DNA of 64,000 nt from Nibrella saemangeumensis (GTDB lineage: Bacteria; Bacteroidota; Bacteroidia; Cytophagales; Spirosomataceae). Under the pieces are notes generated by a model that worked only from the letters and a program-made list of their open reading frames with translations, did not search any database and was not told where the DNA came from. How positions within the stretch are numbered: position 1 is the stretch's first letter; each line of letters starts with the position of its first letter. The stretch lies in assembly GCF_039541915.1 (NCBI RefSeq), contig NZ_BAABHD010000005.1, forward strand, positions 496,001-560,000. Direction: 5' to 3'. Position numbers and translations under genes: made by a program. Shown here in pieces: positions 50,655-60,276 of the stretch.

Positions 50655-51887
50655 ATGAATAGTTTATACGCGTTCACCTGTTTTCTCTTCTTCTTTCTGA
50701 CCCTGCTGGTTTTCTATACCTATTTGGGATATGGGCTGGTAGCCTGGATACTGGTCAAAACCCGCCGTCGGCTTAATATGGTGCCTCAGCGTCCGGTAAT
50801 ACAGCCGGGTACCCCGTTAGATGTGACCGTAGTCGTACCAGCATACAACGAACTCGCGTACTTACCGGCCAAACTACAGAACTGCCTCGACCAGGACTAT
50901 CCGGCCGAGCATCTGCATCTGCTATTCGTGATTGAAGGCTCAACCGATGGATCTGCCGAATACCTGGAGCGGATGCAAGCCACGATTCCCAACCTGACCA
51001 TTATATCCGGCAGCCGCCGGCTGGGTAAGATTGAGGCCATGAACAATGTGATGAAGCAGGTAAAAACGCCCATCACCATCTTCACCGACGCCAATACGCA
51101 ACTCAATACCCAGGCGGTAAGCCGGCTGATGAAGCGGTTTGAGGTCGAAAACGTTGGGGCCGTAACTGGCGAAAAGAGGATCAGTACTCACGCCAGCGAA
51201 TCGGCAGCCGGCAGTGGCGAAGGGCTGTACTGGCGCTACGAGTCCTTCCTGAAACGGCTGGATGCTGAACTGCACACTATTGTCGGCGCAGCCGGCGAAT
51301 TGTTCGCCATCCGCACCGACCTGTACGAACCCGTGGAGTCGGATACCCTGCTCGACGATTTCATGATTTCGCTGCGAATAGCGGGCCGGGGGTACCGGGT
51401 TGAGTATGAACCTAATGCCTACGCGCTGGAGCGGCCGTCGCACTCAGTCCGGGAAGAAATGAAGCGCAAGGTCCGGATTGCTACCGGTGGGTTCCAGTCA
51501 ATATATCGGCTGGCATACCTGCTCAACTTTTTCAAGTATGGCTGGCTGAGCTTTCAGTACGTGTCGCACCGGGTGTTGCGCTGGGCGGTTACACCGTTCT
51601 GCCTGCCTCTGCTGCTGCTGCTGAACGTAGTCATCCTCATTCAGCAGTACACGTTTGGGACTGATCCGGCCACCGTTTCCTTCTGGTGGGCGATCCTCCT
51701 GTTGCAGACCAGTTTTTACCTGATGGCCTATACCGGCTACATCCTGGAAAGCCGGCAAACCCGCTGGAAAGTTGCGTTTGTGCCTTTCTACTTTGTGTTT
51801 ATGAACTGGTGTGTGCTCCTGGGATTTGCCCGCTATTGCCAGGGGAACATCTCGGGTGTTTGGGAAAAAGCCCAGCGGGCGCAGTAA
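50655..51887 (+). CDS. Membrane-bound family 2 glycosyltransferase
   Basis: The 410-residue protein has an N-terminal membrane helix (FLFFFLTLLVFYTYLGYGLV), a GT2 core (VTVVVPAYNELAYLPAKLQN, ITIFTDANTQLNTQAV with D-A-N, VGAAGELFAIRTDLY, LLDDFMISLRIAGRGY, KVRIATGGFQSIYRL) and about three C-terminal helices (LLLLLNVVILIQQYTF, WAILLLQTSFYLMAYTGY). The sequence fits hyaluronan/cellulose synthase-like transferases. It is in the same transcript direction and 26 bp after the preceding gene. Confidence 0.88.
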   Translation: MNSLYAFTCFLFFFLTLLVFYTYLGYGLVAWILVKTRRRLNMVPQRPVIQPGTPLDVTVVVPAYNELAYLPAKLQNCLDQDYPAEHLHLLFVIEGSTDGSAEYLERMQATIPNLTIISGSRRLGKIEAMNNVMKQVKTPITIFTDANTQLNTQAVSRLMKRFEVENVGAVTGEKRISTHASESAAGSGEGLYWRYESFLKRLDAELHTIVGAAGELFAIRTDLYEPVESDTLLDDFMISLRIAGRGYRVEYEPNAYALERPSHSVREEMKRKVRIATGGFQSIYRLAYLLNFFKYGWLSFQYVSHRVLRWAVTPFCLPLLLLLNVVILIQQYTFGTDPATVSFWWAILLLQTSFYLMAYTGYILESRQTRWKVAFVPFYFVFMNWCVLLGFARYCQGNISGVWEKAQRAQ

Positions 51888-51940
51888 ACGAATGGATTAT
51901 AAAAGGGTTTCTGAACGTCTGTTTGGCCCTGGTTTAAAGC

Positions 51941-53440
51941 ATGTTTGATCATATAAGCTTATTACCGGAATCTTTTTATCAGCAGAAGCGACCCTGGTTG
52001 TATTACCTGGTAGGCACCCTGGCTGCCCTGGTGGCTGGATACCTCATTGCTACCCGTGGGGTGGTGGGTTCTGTATTGGTGGTGCTGGTTCCGGTGGCTG
52101 CTTTACTTCTAATAGGCGTGCTGCTGGAGCCGAAAATTGGGCTTTACCTGTTCGTTCAACTAAGCTTTCTGGTACCCTGCCTTACCCGTTTCTTCACCAT
52201 TGATGCGCCGGTAGGCACTTCACTCGATGGCATTCTGATACTGACGGTTGTGGGTATCCTGCTGAATGGAAAACGGATGAACTGGAGCCGCCTGCGCCAT
52301 CCGGTGTTTTACGTGCTCCTGCTCTGGTTCGGCTATAATTTTCTGGAACTATTCAACCCCGAAGCACCTAACCGGGTAGCCTGGTACGTACACGTACGGG
52401 CCTTTTCGCTTTACTGGCTGTTCGTAGCCTTTGCGATACTGGTGCTACCCATCACCCGGCTCGACATCAAAATCCTGCTGGGTACCTGGCTGACCTGGTC
52501 CTTTTTTGCGGCCATGTGGGCGTATAAGCAGCAGTATCTGGGCTTAACCGAGACGGAGAGCGCATGGCTCTATAGCGTCGGCTACCATACGCACCTGCTG
52601 TTTGGCCGTTTGCGTTGTTTTTCGTTTTACTCCGATGCCGCCCTGTTCGGAGCCGAAATGACAAGTGTTACGCTGGTGTGTCTCATTCAGGTTATCGAGC
52701 AGAAGAAGCTCTGGCGAAAGCTGTTTTTTCTGTTTCTGGCGCTGGTGTTCTTCTGGGGGTTTGCCCTGTCGGGTACACGCGGGGCGCTCTTTGTGCTGCT
52801 GGCGGGCTTTCCGGTTTACCTGATCATGCGACGCGACTTCATAAAAATAGCCGTCGGAATTTGCATAGCCGCCCCGCTGCTGTTTCTGCTGATGTTTACC
52901 TACGTCGGCAACGCCAACTACGAAATCTACCGCATCCGGACGGCGCTGAAGCCGATGGAGGACCCGTCATTCCTGCTCCGGCTCGAAAACCAGAAGAAGC
53001 TGGCCAACTACCTCAAAGATCTTCCTTTCGGGGCTGGAATCGGCACCTCGGGGGATGCCGGTACGCGATACTCGCCGGATCACTTTGCCGCCCAGATTCC
53101 GCCCGACAGCTGGTATGTAGAACTCTGGATTGAAACCGGTGTTGTAGGTGTCTCCTTTTACATCCTGATGATTTTACTGATTGGCCTGATAGGCACCTAT
53201 AAGATCTGGCGGCTGAAAGACCCATGGCTGATTAAGACCATGAGTTCGTTCATCGCGGTGTTTGCGGGTATCGCCCTCATGGGATATTCCGGGCACACCA
53301 TGGGCCAATTGCCTACCTGTTCGCTGTTGTTTACCTATACCATGCTGTTTACTACCTGCGACCGATGGGAAAAGCCTCGTCAGAAAGAAGGAACCAATGA
53401 AGTTGCCGTAACGCGCCGTCCGCACTATGAAGCAGTTTGA
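51941..53440 (+). CDS. O-antigen ligase/polymerase-like membrane protein (Wzy type)
   Basis: The 499 residues contain about ten or more membrane helices. The large periplasmic loop after LALVFFWGFALSGTRGALFVLL carries the Wzy_C/WaaL-type region (FGAGIGTSGDAGTRYSPDHF, DSWYVELWIETGVVGVSFY). This protein would polymerise repeat units or ligate them. Genuine Wzy and ligase proteins share little sequence, so the exact role is inferred from the gene cluster. It overlaps the next gene by 14 bp. Confidence 0.85.
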   Translation: MFDHISLLPESFYQQKRPWLYYLVGTLAALVAGYLIATRGVVGSVLVVLVPVAALLLIGVLLEPKIGLYLFVQLSFLVPCLTRFFTIDAPVGTSLDGILILTVVGILLNGKRMNWSRLRHPVFYVLLLWFGYNFLELFNPEAPNRVAWYVHVRAFSLYWLFVAFAILVLPITRLDIKILLGTWLTWSFFAAMWAYKQQYLGLTETESAWLYSVGYHTHLLFGRLRCFSFYSDAALFGAEMTSVTLVCLIQVIEQKKLWRKLFFLFLALVFFWGFALSGTRGALFVLLAGFPVYLIMRRDFIKIAVGICIAAPLLFLLMFTYVGNANYEIYRIRTALKPMEDPSFLLRLENQKKLANYLKDLPFGAGIGTSGDAGTRYSPDHFAAQIPPDSWYVELWIETGVVGVSFYILMILLIGLIGTYKIWRLKDPWLIKTMSSFIAVFAGIALMGYSGHTMGQLPTCSLLFTYTMLFTTCDRWEKPRQKEGTNEVAVTRRPHYEAV

Positions 53441-54638
53441 CAGTATCATATGCATTAGCCAGACCCCCTGGCAGGGAAACTTTCAGAAGGCTATTGTGCA
53501 ACTCATGACCGAGTTGTCTACCCGTCATCGAGTATTATACGTCGACTATCCGTATACGCTCAAAGACGGTGTGATGGGCGTGCTGGGCCGGCAGCCGAAC
53601 GTCCCACTTCGGGAGATGGTCAATCTGCGCGATCCGCTCACCCGCAAAACGCTGGACAACGGCGGAGAAGCATACATCTGGGTACCGCCGGCTATCCTGC
53701 CGATCAACTGGATGTCGGCCGATGCACACGATTGGTTTATTCAGTGGAACATTAATCGGCTGGTCAGCGGCATCCGGCAGGTTATGCGCCGGCTGAATAT
53801 GCAGCGGCCCCTCGTGGTCAACGCATTTCATCCGGTGCTGGGCCTGCCCATGATCGGCCAGCTCAATGAATGCGCAACGCTCTACTACTGCTTCGACGAA
53901 ATTACCGCCGAAGCCTGGATGAACCGGCATGGATCGCGCTATGAGCAACAGTATCTGCGTAAGGTCGATGCGGTCGTCACCACCTCGGAAACATTACGCC
54001 GGGCAAAATCGGCACTGCAGCCGAATGCGTTCTGCGTCAAAAACGGGGTAAATTTTGCCTTATTCAACCAGGCACAGCAGCTGATTCCGCTGCAGCCAGC
54101 CGGACGTCCGGTTGTTGGTTATTTAGGTATGTCAGACAGCCGGATCAATATTGACCTGGTTGAGTTCTGCGTGCGAACGATGCCGGAAACTGATTTTCAG
54201 TTCATCGGCGAGGTCGTTGAAGCACAGGTGCGGGAGCGGCTGTCGGGGTATCTGAACGTGCAGTTTACTCCGCCCCATCGCCCGGCTGAGTTGCCGCCCC
54301 TACTGGCGAAATTGAATGCCGCCATGATTCCGTACGTGTGTAACGAACATACGTATACGATATATCCGTTGAAGATAAATGAATACTTGGCGGCCGGGCT
54401 ACCTGTAGTCTCTACCCCGTTCTCGCTACTGGATGACTTCGAAGGGGTCGTAGAACTGGCCGATACGCCGGAACGATTCGCGCAGGCACTGCAAAGGGCG
54501 CTGGCCGACACCAGTACGCAGCGGGTGCAGCAGCGGGTCGACATGGCCCGCGCTAATTCGTGGGAGGAGCGGGCCAGGGAATTTGAAGCGGTTATTCGGC
54601 AGCTTCCAGCCGCGTGGGCACAGGAGCAGCCGGTGTAG
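53427..54638 (+). CDS. Family 1/GT-B glycosyltransferase
   Basis: The 403-residue protein has the GT-B layout. The N-terminal domain begins FDSIICISQTPWQGNFQKAI. The C-terminal domain has VVGYLGMSDSRINIDLVEF, PHRPAELPPLLAKLNAAMIP and KINEYLAAGLPVVSTPFSLLDDF, with the E-x7-E-like nucleotide-sugar motif. It is probably one of the enzymes building the repeat unit. Its 3' end overlaps the convergent acyltransferase gene by 47 bp. Confidence 0.88.
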   Translation: MKQFDSIICISQTPWQGNFQKAIVQLMTELSTRHRVLYVDYPYTLKDGVMGVLGRQPNVPLREMVNLRDPLTRKTLDNGGEAYIWVPPAILPINWMSADAHDWFIQWNINRLVSGIRQVMRRLNMQRPLVVNAFHPVLGLPMIGQLNECATLYYCFDEITAEAWMNRHGSRYEQQYLRKVDAVVTTSETLRRAKSALQPNAFCVKNGVNFALFNQAQQLIPLQPAGRPVVGYLGMSDSRINIDLVEFCVRTMPETDFQFIGEVVEAQVRERLSGYLNVQFTPPHRPAELPPLLAKLNAAMIPYVCNEHTYTIYPLKINEYLAAGLPVVSTPFSLLDDFEGVVELADTPERFAQALQRALADTSTQRVQQRVDMARANSWEERAREFEAVIRQLPAAWAQEQPV

Positions 54639-55266
54639 CACCGGGCTTCATCCACTGTTTGGTGGCTTCGTCGTACTGCTTGAGCACACGGGCAGGGTTG
54701 CCCCCCACCACCGAGTATGGGGGCACATCGCGGGTAACCACACTGCCGCCGGCCACCACTGAATGCCGACCAATGGTCACTCCGGCTGTAATAACGGCAT
54801 TCGCCCCGAGCCAGCATTCGTCTTCGATGACAATAGGCCGGGTAGTAACCGGCTGCCGGTGAATGGGCGTTTGGATGTCTTCGTAGGAGTGGTTCAGGCC
54901 CGACAGAACAACGTGCTGGGCGATGATCACGTCGGAGCCGATGGTAACCGGGCCAATCACGACTGAGCCAATACCAACGGTGCAGTTATCGCCAATCGTT
55001 ACCGCCCCAACGCCGTTATTGACGACCGTGAAGTCTTCGATAACGCTATAAGCACCCAGGGCGAAGGGGTTAAAGGGCAATACGTCGAGCCGGCAGCTCG
55101 ACCGAATGGTGGAAGTCCGGTGCCGGCGATGAATAAACGGGTTGACAAACCAGCTTACCCAACGGCGCGGACGGGCTTCATGCCGGGGAATCAGCAGCCG
55201 GTGGACAACCTGTTTTAGGGATGGATTGTCGGAAAGGTAGCGTTTAATGGAGCCGGAAAATAACAT
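54592..55266 (-). CDS. Hexapeptide-repeat acetyltransferase (LbetaH fold)
   Basis: The 224-residue protein has left-handed beta-helix repeats: VTIGDNCTVGIGSVVIGPVT, IGSDVIIAQHVVLSGLNHSY (catalytic His in NHSYED) and CWLGANAVITAGVTIGRHSV, followed by VVGGNPARVLKQYD. This matches maltose/galactoside O-acetyltransferase-like enzymes such as WcaF, which acetylate the polysaccharide. The last 20 residues (TPAAPVPTRLEAAE) are low complexity and come from the 47-bp overlap with the convergent GT1 gene. It is the only minus-strand gene inside the cluster. Confidence 0.87.
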   Translation of the reverse strand: MLFSGSIKRYLSDNPSLKQVVHRLLIPRHEARPRRWVSWFVNPFIHRRHRTSTIRSSCRLDVLPFNPFALGAYSVIEDFTVVNNGVGAVTIGDNCTVGIGSVVIGPVTIGSDVIIAQHVVLSGLNHSYEDIQTPIHRQPVTTRPIVIEDECWLGANAVITAGVTIGRHSVVAGGSVVTRDVPPYSVVGGNPARVLKQYDEATKQWMKPGATPAAPVPTRLEAAE

Positions 55267-55486
55267 AACGGGTATTTGCTAAGTTCTTTGCCACTGTAAA
55301 AGTATAAGAACCAAGTTAATGTTTAAATTTGATATAGACCGGTTGTTATACTTGAACGTATGTGCCTATAACAAAAACAGGATGTATCGAGTATGTTCAT
55401 ATAGTTTTCGGGTAATGCCGGCCTGACTGGAAAAAATCCCCGAAAGCTATACCGAACGACAACCACCTTTTAGTTGCGTTTTAACA

Positions 55487-56293
55487 ATGACACACAACAT
55501 TACTATTTTTTTACGTCCGGTCTGCTCCCGTCTGATGCTTATTTGCGTTGGACTGCTGCTGGCTTATGGGGGTTACGGACAAAGGCCGGGTATCCACCGA
55601 ACAGCCCCGTCCGGCAAGATGAGCATTATTCCCAATGATACGCTGCTGCTGCAGGAAGACATAGCTACCCAGTTAATGCCGTTCGAGGATTTATATACGC
55701 TGGCCATTACCTATTCTCCGATGGTGAAGATAGGCAACGAGCAGGTCAACTCCCTGGATCAGGTATACCGGTTATCGAAACTGAAGATCCTGGAAAATGC
55801 CACCGGTTTTGTCAACTACTCGGTTGGGAACCAGGCTATATTCTCCACGACGGCTTATGGTGGTGATCAGATCGGGCAGATTGCCAATGGCTACCGGGCC
55901 GGTGTTGGTCTGAACGTAAACCTGTATGACGTACTAGGCCGCCGGCAACTGATCAACCAAGCGCAATCGAATTACAAGGCGGCCATTCACCAGCGGGAAT
56001 CCGTTGAGTTGCAACTGAAACGCGAACTGATCAACCTGTACCAGGACCTGCTGACGGCCCAACGGGTATTGAAACTCCGGATCGCCGACGAACAGACGTC
56101 GCTGACGGCTTACCGCATTGCCGAGGCAGAGCTTCAGCTGGGCCGGATCACCCCGGAAGCCATGGCCGTTAACAGCAATCGTCATACCGAGATTAAAGCC
56201 GCCGTAGAGATGGCGAAAGGCGAGTTTCTGAAATTCGCGTATCAACTGGAAGCGTTGGTAGGGGTACCTCTTTACCAGCTAAAACGAAATTAA
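55487..56293 (+). CDS. Half-length TolC-family outer-membrane protein
   Basis: This 268-residue protein has a signal peptide (LMLICVGLLLAYGGYG before Q). It carries one TolC-type repeat: DLYTLAITYSPMVKIGNEQ (helical start), VGLNVNLYDVLGRRQLINQA (strand then helix) and a long helix QRESVELQLKRELINLYQDLLTAQ, ending at LEALVGVPL. Full-length TolC proteins have two such repeats (about 450 residues), so this would have to trimerise or hexamerise differently. It is 8 bp upstream of the Wzc-like gene, where a Wza-type exporter would be expected; none is seen in the window. Confidence 0.82.
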   Translation: MTHNITIFLRPVCSRLMLICVGLLLAYGGYGQRPGIHRTAPSGKMSIIPNDTLLLQEDIATQLMPFEDLYTLAITYSPMVKIGNEQVNSLDQVYRLSKLKILENATGFVNYSVGNQAIFSTTAYGGDQIGQIANGYRAGVGLNVNLYDVLGRRQLINQAQSNYKAAIHQRESVELQLKRELINLYQDLLTAQRVLKLRIADEQTSLTAYRIAEAELQLGRITPEAMAVNSNRHTEIKAAVEMAKGEFLKFAYQLEALVGVPLYQLKRN

Positions 56294-56301
56294 TTTCTGG
56301 C

Positions 56302-58497
56302 ATGACACCACATCTTTTTTTACGTATTCTCAAGCAAAATGCCCTTTGGTTTCTGATACTACCGGGTGTTACGCTGATTACTGTGTTTTTCTTTACCCGT
56401 AACGAACCGAAAGTATATCAATCGCAGGCTACGCTGTATACCGGTCTGGCCTCAGGATACACCTTGCTTTCGGATCAGAAAAATACATACACGAACGTCG
56501 ACAATGCGTTTGATAACCTGCTGACGACGCTGAACTCCAAAGAGACGCTGCATCAGATTGCCGTTAGTCTGCTTACCCAGCACCTGCAGCTGCAGCAACC
56601 AGACAGCATGGTGCTGGCGGCCCCAGGCTTTCAGAAGCTCCAGAAAGCCATTCCATCTGAGTTGTACTTCTCGCTGCTGGCCGGGGGTAGCGCCGACTAT
56701 ACCTACCACAAAGTCGACAGCCTGTCGAGGGCTGAAGTGGACAACCCGATCAAAAGCCTGCTGAATAAATCCACGTCATATTACTCCATTGACCGGCTCA
56801 GCGGGAAGCTGAAAGGTACGCGTAAAAAACTAAGCGATATGCTGATTATGGAGTATGAAGCCGACGATCCGGCCGTAGCGCAGCAAACACTTAATCTGGC
56901 CATCAAAATTTTAAATACCCGTTATACGGCCTTAAAAACCACTGAGGCTACGTCGGTAGTGGATTACTACGAAGGGGAGACCCAGAAGGCCAAACAGCGG
57001 CTGGCAGAAGCCGAACAGAGTCTCCAGTCGTTCAGCGTGAAGCACAAAGTGCTGAACTTTGACGAAGACGCGAAAAATGTAACGCAATCCCGCGAAACGC
57101 TGACCAGCGAGTACAACCAGGAACTCATGCGCAACAAAGCGGCTAAGGCAGCCATGGATGCGCTTAACCGCCGTATGGGGCAGCGCGGTGACCTGCTGGC
57201 CGCCAGTGATGAACTCAAGAAAAAGCAGACGGAATTAACCGAAGCCGAAAATAAACTCATCAATGCCAAGGCGTACGGCAGCACCGAAGGCGTAGTGGCC
57301 AACTTACAGGCTAACGTAGACCGGGCATCTGAAGAACTGAAGTCAACCGCCCGCAAGTATTACATGGCCGGTGACTCGCAGGACGCCATTCCGCAGGAAA
57401 CTATCCTCAATGAATGGTTGACCAAGGTACTTGCGTTCGAAGAATCGGCGGCCCGACTGGAACTTTACAAAAAGCGTCTGGGCGAATACGAGGCTAAAAC
57501 GGAGGAGTATAGCCCGCTTGCCTCTCAGCTCCGCCAGCTCAACCGGGACCTGAGTGTAGCCGAAAAGGAATACCTCACGGCCACGCAAAGTCTGAATCAG
57601 GCCCTGACTCACCGCAAAGACATCTCCATCGACGGAGCCCTAACCGTACTTGACGCGCCTGACTTCCCAACGGCCAAAGGCTCGAAGCGCTGGCTGTTTC
57701 TGGCGCTGGCAATTGGTATCGGCCTTTTCCTGGCCCTGCTCATTACGGCCATTCGTTTCCTGCTCGACCGGCGCATCAGCTCGCCGGAGCAGGCCGAAAT
57801 GATTATTGGCCGGCCGGTAACCGCCCTGTTCCCCCTGATCAAGATGGGCGCTCCCGACGCCAAGGCAAACCGGGCCGTCATCAGCATGTTTGAGCAGCTC
57901 TGTAGTGCGATTAACATCGAGATTGTGCAGGCCACAGCAAAACCTCACCCGCCGGTGATTACCTTGTTCAGCGTACGTTCCCGGCAAGGCAAAACCTGGA
58001 TCGCCAGTGGGCTGGCCCGCCTGTACGGTGAAGCCGGTCAGCGCGTAGCCTACTGCTACCCGGATTATACCAGTCCGCAGAAAGTAGCCGAGCAAAACGG
58101 GGTGACGTTTCTTCCCTATATGCTGCGCCCGAACTTTATGAATATCAATGATCTGAGGTACCTGATCGACGAACAGGAAAACTTTGATGCAGCCTCGTAT
58201 GATCTGATTATTCTGGAGCTGCCTTCCTTAACCAGCAGTCCTATCCCGGTAAACCTGCTTAACAAGAGCTACGTATCGTTGCTCGTTGTGGATGCTAACC
58301 TGGTTTGGGCTCGCACGGAACGGCAACTGCTGGAAATGTATAAGAAAATTGCATCGCACCCGATACTGACCGTATTGAACAAGGTAGAAGATGATTATAT
58401 CGAAGATCCAAATCAGGAAGATGCAGTGATAAGCCTGAATCAAACCAGGCGGCTCCTCAACTTCCGGCGCAAATTCCTGTCGCCGGAACAGGGGTAA
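56302..58497 (+). CDS. Wzc/GumC-like polysaccharide chain-length protein with degenerate kinase domain
   Basis: The 731-residue protein has an N-terminal membrane helix (ALWFLILPGVTLITVFFF), a Wzz domain, a long periplasmic coiled coil (residues about 220-460, Lys/Glu/Ala-rich), a second helix (LFLALAIGIGLFLALLITAI, about 475) and a C-terminal P-loop domain. The nucleotide motif FSVRSRQGKTWIA (about residue 555) keeps GKT but lacks the PGEGK pattern of BY-kinases. The Walker A' region reads AYCYPDYTSP and Walker B reads YDLIILELPS, with Glu instead of Asp. There is no Tyr cluster at the C-terminus. Regulation by tyrosine autophosphorylation is therefore doubtful. Confidence 0.87.
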   Translation: MTPHLFLRILKQNALWFLILPGVTLITVFFFTRNEPKVYQSQATLYTGLASGYTLLSDQKNTYTNVDNAFDNLLTTLNSKETLHQIAVSLLTQHLQLQQPDSMVLAAPGFQKLQKAIPSELYFSLLAGGSADYTYHKVDSLSRAEVDNPIKSLLNKSTSYYSIDRLSGKLKGTRKKLSDMLIMEYEADDPAVAQQTLNLAIKILNTRYTALKTTEATSVVDYYEGETQKAKQRLAEAEQSLQSFSVKHKVLNFDEDAKNVTQSRETLTSEYNQELMRNKAAKAAMDALNRRMGQRGDLLAASDELKKKQTELTEAENKLINAKAYGSTEGVVANLQANVDRASEELKSTARKYYMAGDSQDAIPQETILNEWLTKVLAFEESAARLELYKKRLGEYEAKTEEYSPLASQLRQLNRDLSVAEKEYLTATQSLNQALTHRKDISIDGALTVLDAPDFPTAKGSKRWLFLALAIGIGLFLALLITAIRFLLDRRISSPEQAEMIIGRPVTALFPLIKMGAPDAKANRAVISMFEQLCSAINIEIVQATAKPHPPVITLFSVRSRQGKTWIASGLARLYGEAGQRVAYCYPDYTSPQKVAEQNGVTFLPYMLRPNFMNINDLRYLIDEQENFDAASYDLIILELPSLTSSPIPVNLLNKSYVSLLVVDANLVWARTERQLLEMYKKIASHPILTVLNKVEDDYIEDPNQEDAVISLNQTRRLLNFRRKFLSPEQG

Positions 58498-58580
58498 ACG
58501 GACAGCCCGTCCTTAGTAGGGAACGGCTGAATTATGTACGTAAGTAGACAGGCAGCAGAAGTCATTTAAGGAAAACTTCA

Positions 58581-59366
58581 ATGGCAGGTACCTTACGAAC
58601 CATAAGCCGATATACTCGGGAATTTGGTCTGGTGAGCGGCATGACCGCAGCATACAAAGTAAAAACGGGCAGGTGTTTCAACGTGAGTATTCCGACGGTT
58701 AAACACCCGATTGCGTTACGACCGGATACCTCGGACGTACCAACGTTTGAACAGATCTTCTTATTTGATGAATACAATTTAGACTTTCGGTTTACACCGA
58801 CGTTTATCATCGATGGAGGAGCCAATATTGGTCTGGCAACCATTTATTTCAAGAATCGGTTTCCAGATGCCACCGTAGTCAGTATTGAACCGGATAGCGA
58901 CAACTTCAGGTTACTGACGGCCAATACCAGCCGGTACCAAAATGTATTTGTCAAGCATGCTGGTCTGTGGCCCAGACAGGTATTTACCAGAGCCGTCGAT
59001 AAATACAACCGGGGCAAATGGGGCATTGTAATTGAAGAACTTACCGATACGGATAACCGGCAACGGGCTGACGTAACCGAAACCGTAACGATTGACAGTA
59101 TTGTAACTGAGTTTCAGCTTAACACCATCGATTTGCTGAAACTTGATATTGAAACAGCAGAGAAACAGCTATTTAGCGAGAACTATATGAATTGGCTGCC
59201 CAGAACCAAAATGATCGTTATTGAACTACACGACTTTATGCTGCCTGGATGTGGCCAGACATTCTTTAACGCAATCCATGAAGCTTTTAAAACATACACG
59301 TTTTTACAGAAAGGAGAAAACACCATCATTCTGAACGATGAATTATTGAATACCCAATTATTGTAA
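58581..59366 (+). CDS. FkbM-family methyltransferase
   Basis: The 261-residue SAM-dependent enzyme has FIIDGGANIGLATIYFKNRF (SAM loop), VVSIEPDSDNFRLLTAN (acidic ribose contact), a central VTIDSIVTEFQLNTIDLLKL and DIETAEKQLFSE, the usual FkbM arrangement. These enzymes O-methylate sugars or polyketides; in this context a sugar of the exopolysaccharide is likely. It starts 83 bp after the Wzc-like gene. From here on the coding sequence is noticeably richer in A/T than earlier cluster genes. Confidence 0.9.
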   Translation: MAGTLRTISRYTREFGLVSGMTAAYKVKTGRCFNVSIPTVKHPIALRPDTSDVPTFEQIFLFDEYNLDFRFTPTFIIDGGANIGLATIYFKNRFPDATVVSIEPDSDNFRLLTANTSRYQNVFVKHAGLWPRQVFTRAVDKYNRGKWGIVIEELTDTDNRQRADVTETVTIDSIVTEFQLNTIDLLKLDIETAEKQLFSENYMNWLPRTKMIVIELHDFMLPGCGQTFFNAIHEAFKTYTFLQKGENTIILNDELLNTQLL

Positions 59367-59421
59367 TTGATACTGAGTACAGTACAAAACTATCCCATAA
59401 CCATTCCCGCCAGATACGAGT

Positions 59422-60210
59422 ATGAAAAGCTACTTCTTTGAAGACGTAACTTTATTGATTACCCATTACAACCGGAGCGGCTCTCTGGAACGACTTCTGG
59501 AACGATTTGCTCAACAGCACTGCCGGTTTGAAGACATCGTTGTCTCTGACGACTGCAGTAAACCCGAACACCTGAATGCCCTAAAGGAGCTTCAGCAACG
59601 CTACGCCTTTCGGTTGATTACCGCTCCTGAAAACCGGGGCCTGGGTAATAACATCAACAAGGGGCAGGACGCCGTCAAAACAGCGTATACCCTATATGTA
59701 CAGGAGGATTTTGTCCCGAAGGATGATTTTCCGCAACACTTTCAGAACGCATTGCAGTTTATAAGGGAGGATGACAGCCTTGATATCATCCGGTTTTACG
59801 GGTACCTGAAATACCCCTACCTGAAACCGTATGGCAAAGGATTTTCTAAAATGACCTTTAAGCAGAATCCATTTTACGCCAACCATCTCAAATTTTACTG
59901 TTACAGCGACCATCCGCACCTCAGACGGAGTAACTTCCTGAAAAAATTTGGGCGCTATGTCGAAGGGAAAAATGTAGATGTCACGGAATTGCAAATGAGC
60001 CTGAGGTTCCTGCGGAAGAAAGGACAGGGTTTATTCTTTGATGAATACACCACGCTGTTTGACCATAGCAACTCAAGCGTAGAGCCAAGTACGGCTAGTT
60101 ACCGGCCCAACTGGCGGCAAAGTAAACAACCGGTAGTGTTGTTCCTGAGGTGGTTTTACCTCAAATACCGGTTCGTCAAAAACAGCTCTCAGCTAATCTT
60201 TATGGAATAA
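59422..60210 (+). CDS. Family 2 glycosyltransferase
   Basis: The 262-residue protein has a GT-A core: VTLLITHYNRSGSLERLLER, IVVSDDCSKPEHLNALKEL, PENRGLGNNINKGQDAV and the metal-site equivalent YVQEDFVPKDDF (Q-E-D in place of D-x-D). The C-terminal part is Tyr/Phe/Lys-rich and specific to this protein. No membrane helices are seen. It probably transfers a single sugar in repeat-unit assembly; the donor is unknown. Confidence 0.85.
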   Translation: MKSYFFEDVTLLITHYNRSGSLERLLERFAQQHCRFEDIVVSDDCSKPEHLNALKELQQRYAFRLITAPENRGLGNNINKGQDAVKTAYTLYVQEDFVPKDDFPQHFQNALQFIREDDSLDIIRFYGYLKYPYLKPYGKGFSKMTFKQNPFYANHLKFYCYSDHPHLRRSNFLKKFGRYVEGKNVDVTELQMSLRFLRKKGQGLFFDEYTTLFDHSNSSVEPSTASYRPNWRQSKQPVVLFLRWFYLKYRFVKNSSQLIFME

Positions 60211-60276
60211 CCACAATTTCATAATGGCTTTAAAGTGACAAGACTCAACCCGAAAAACATATTAAGTAGTAGTTGA

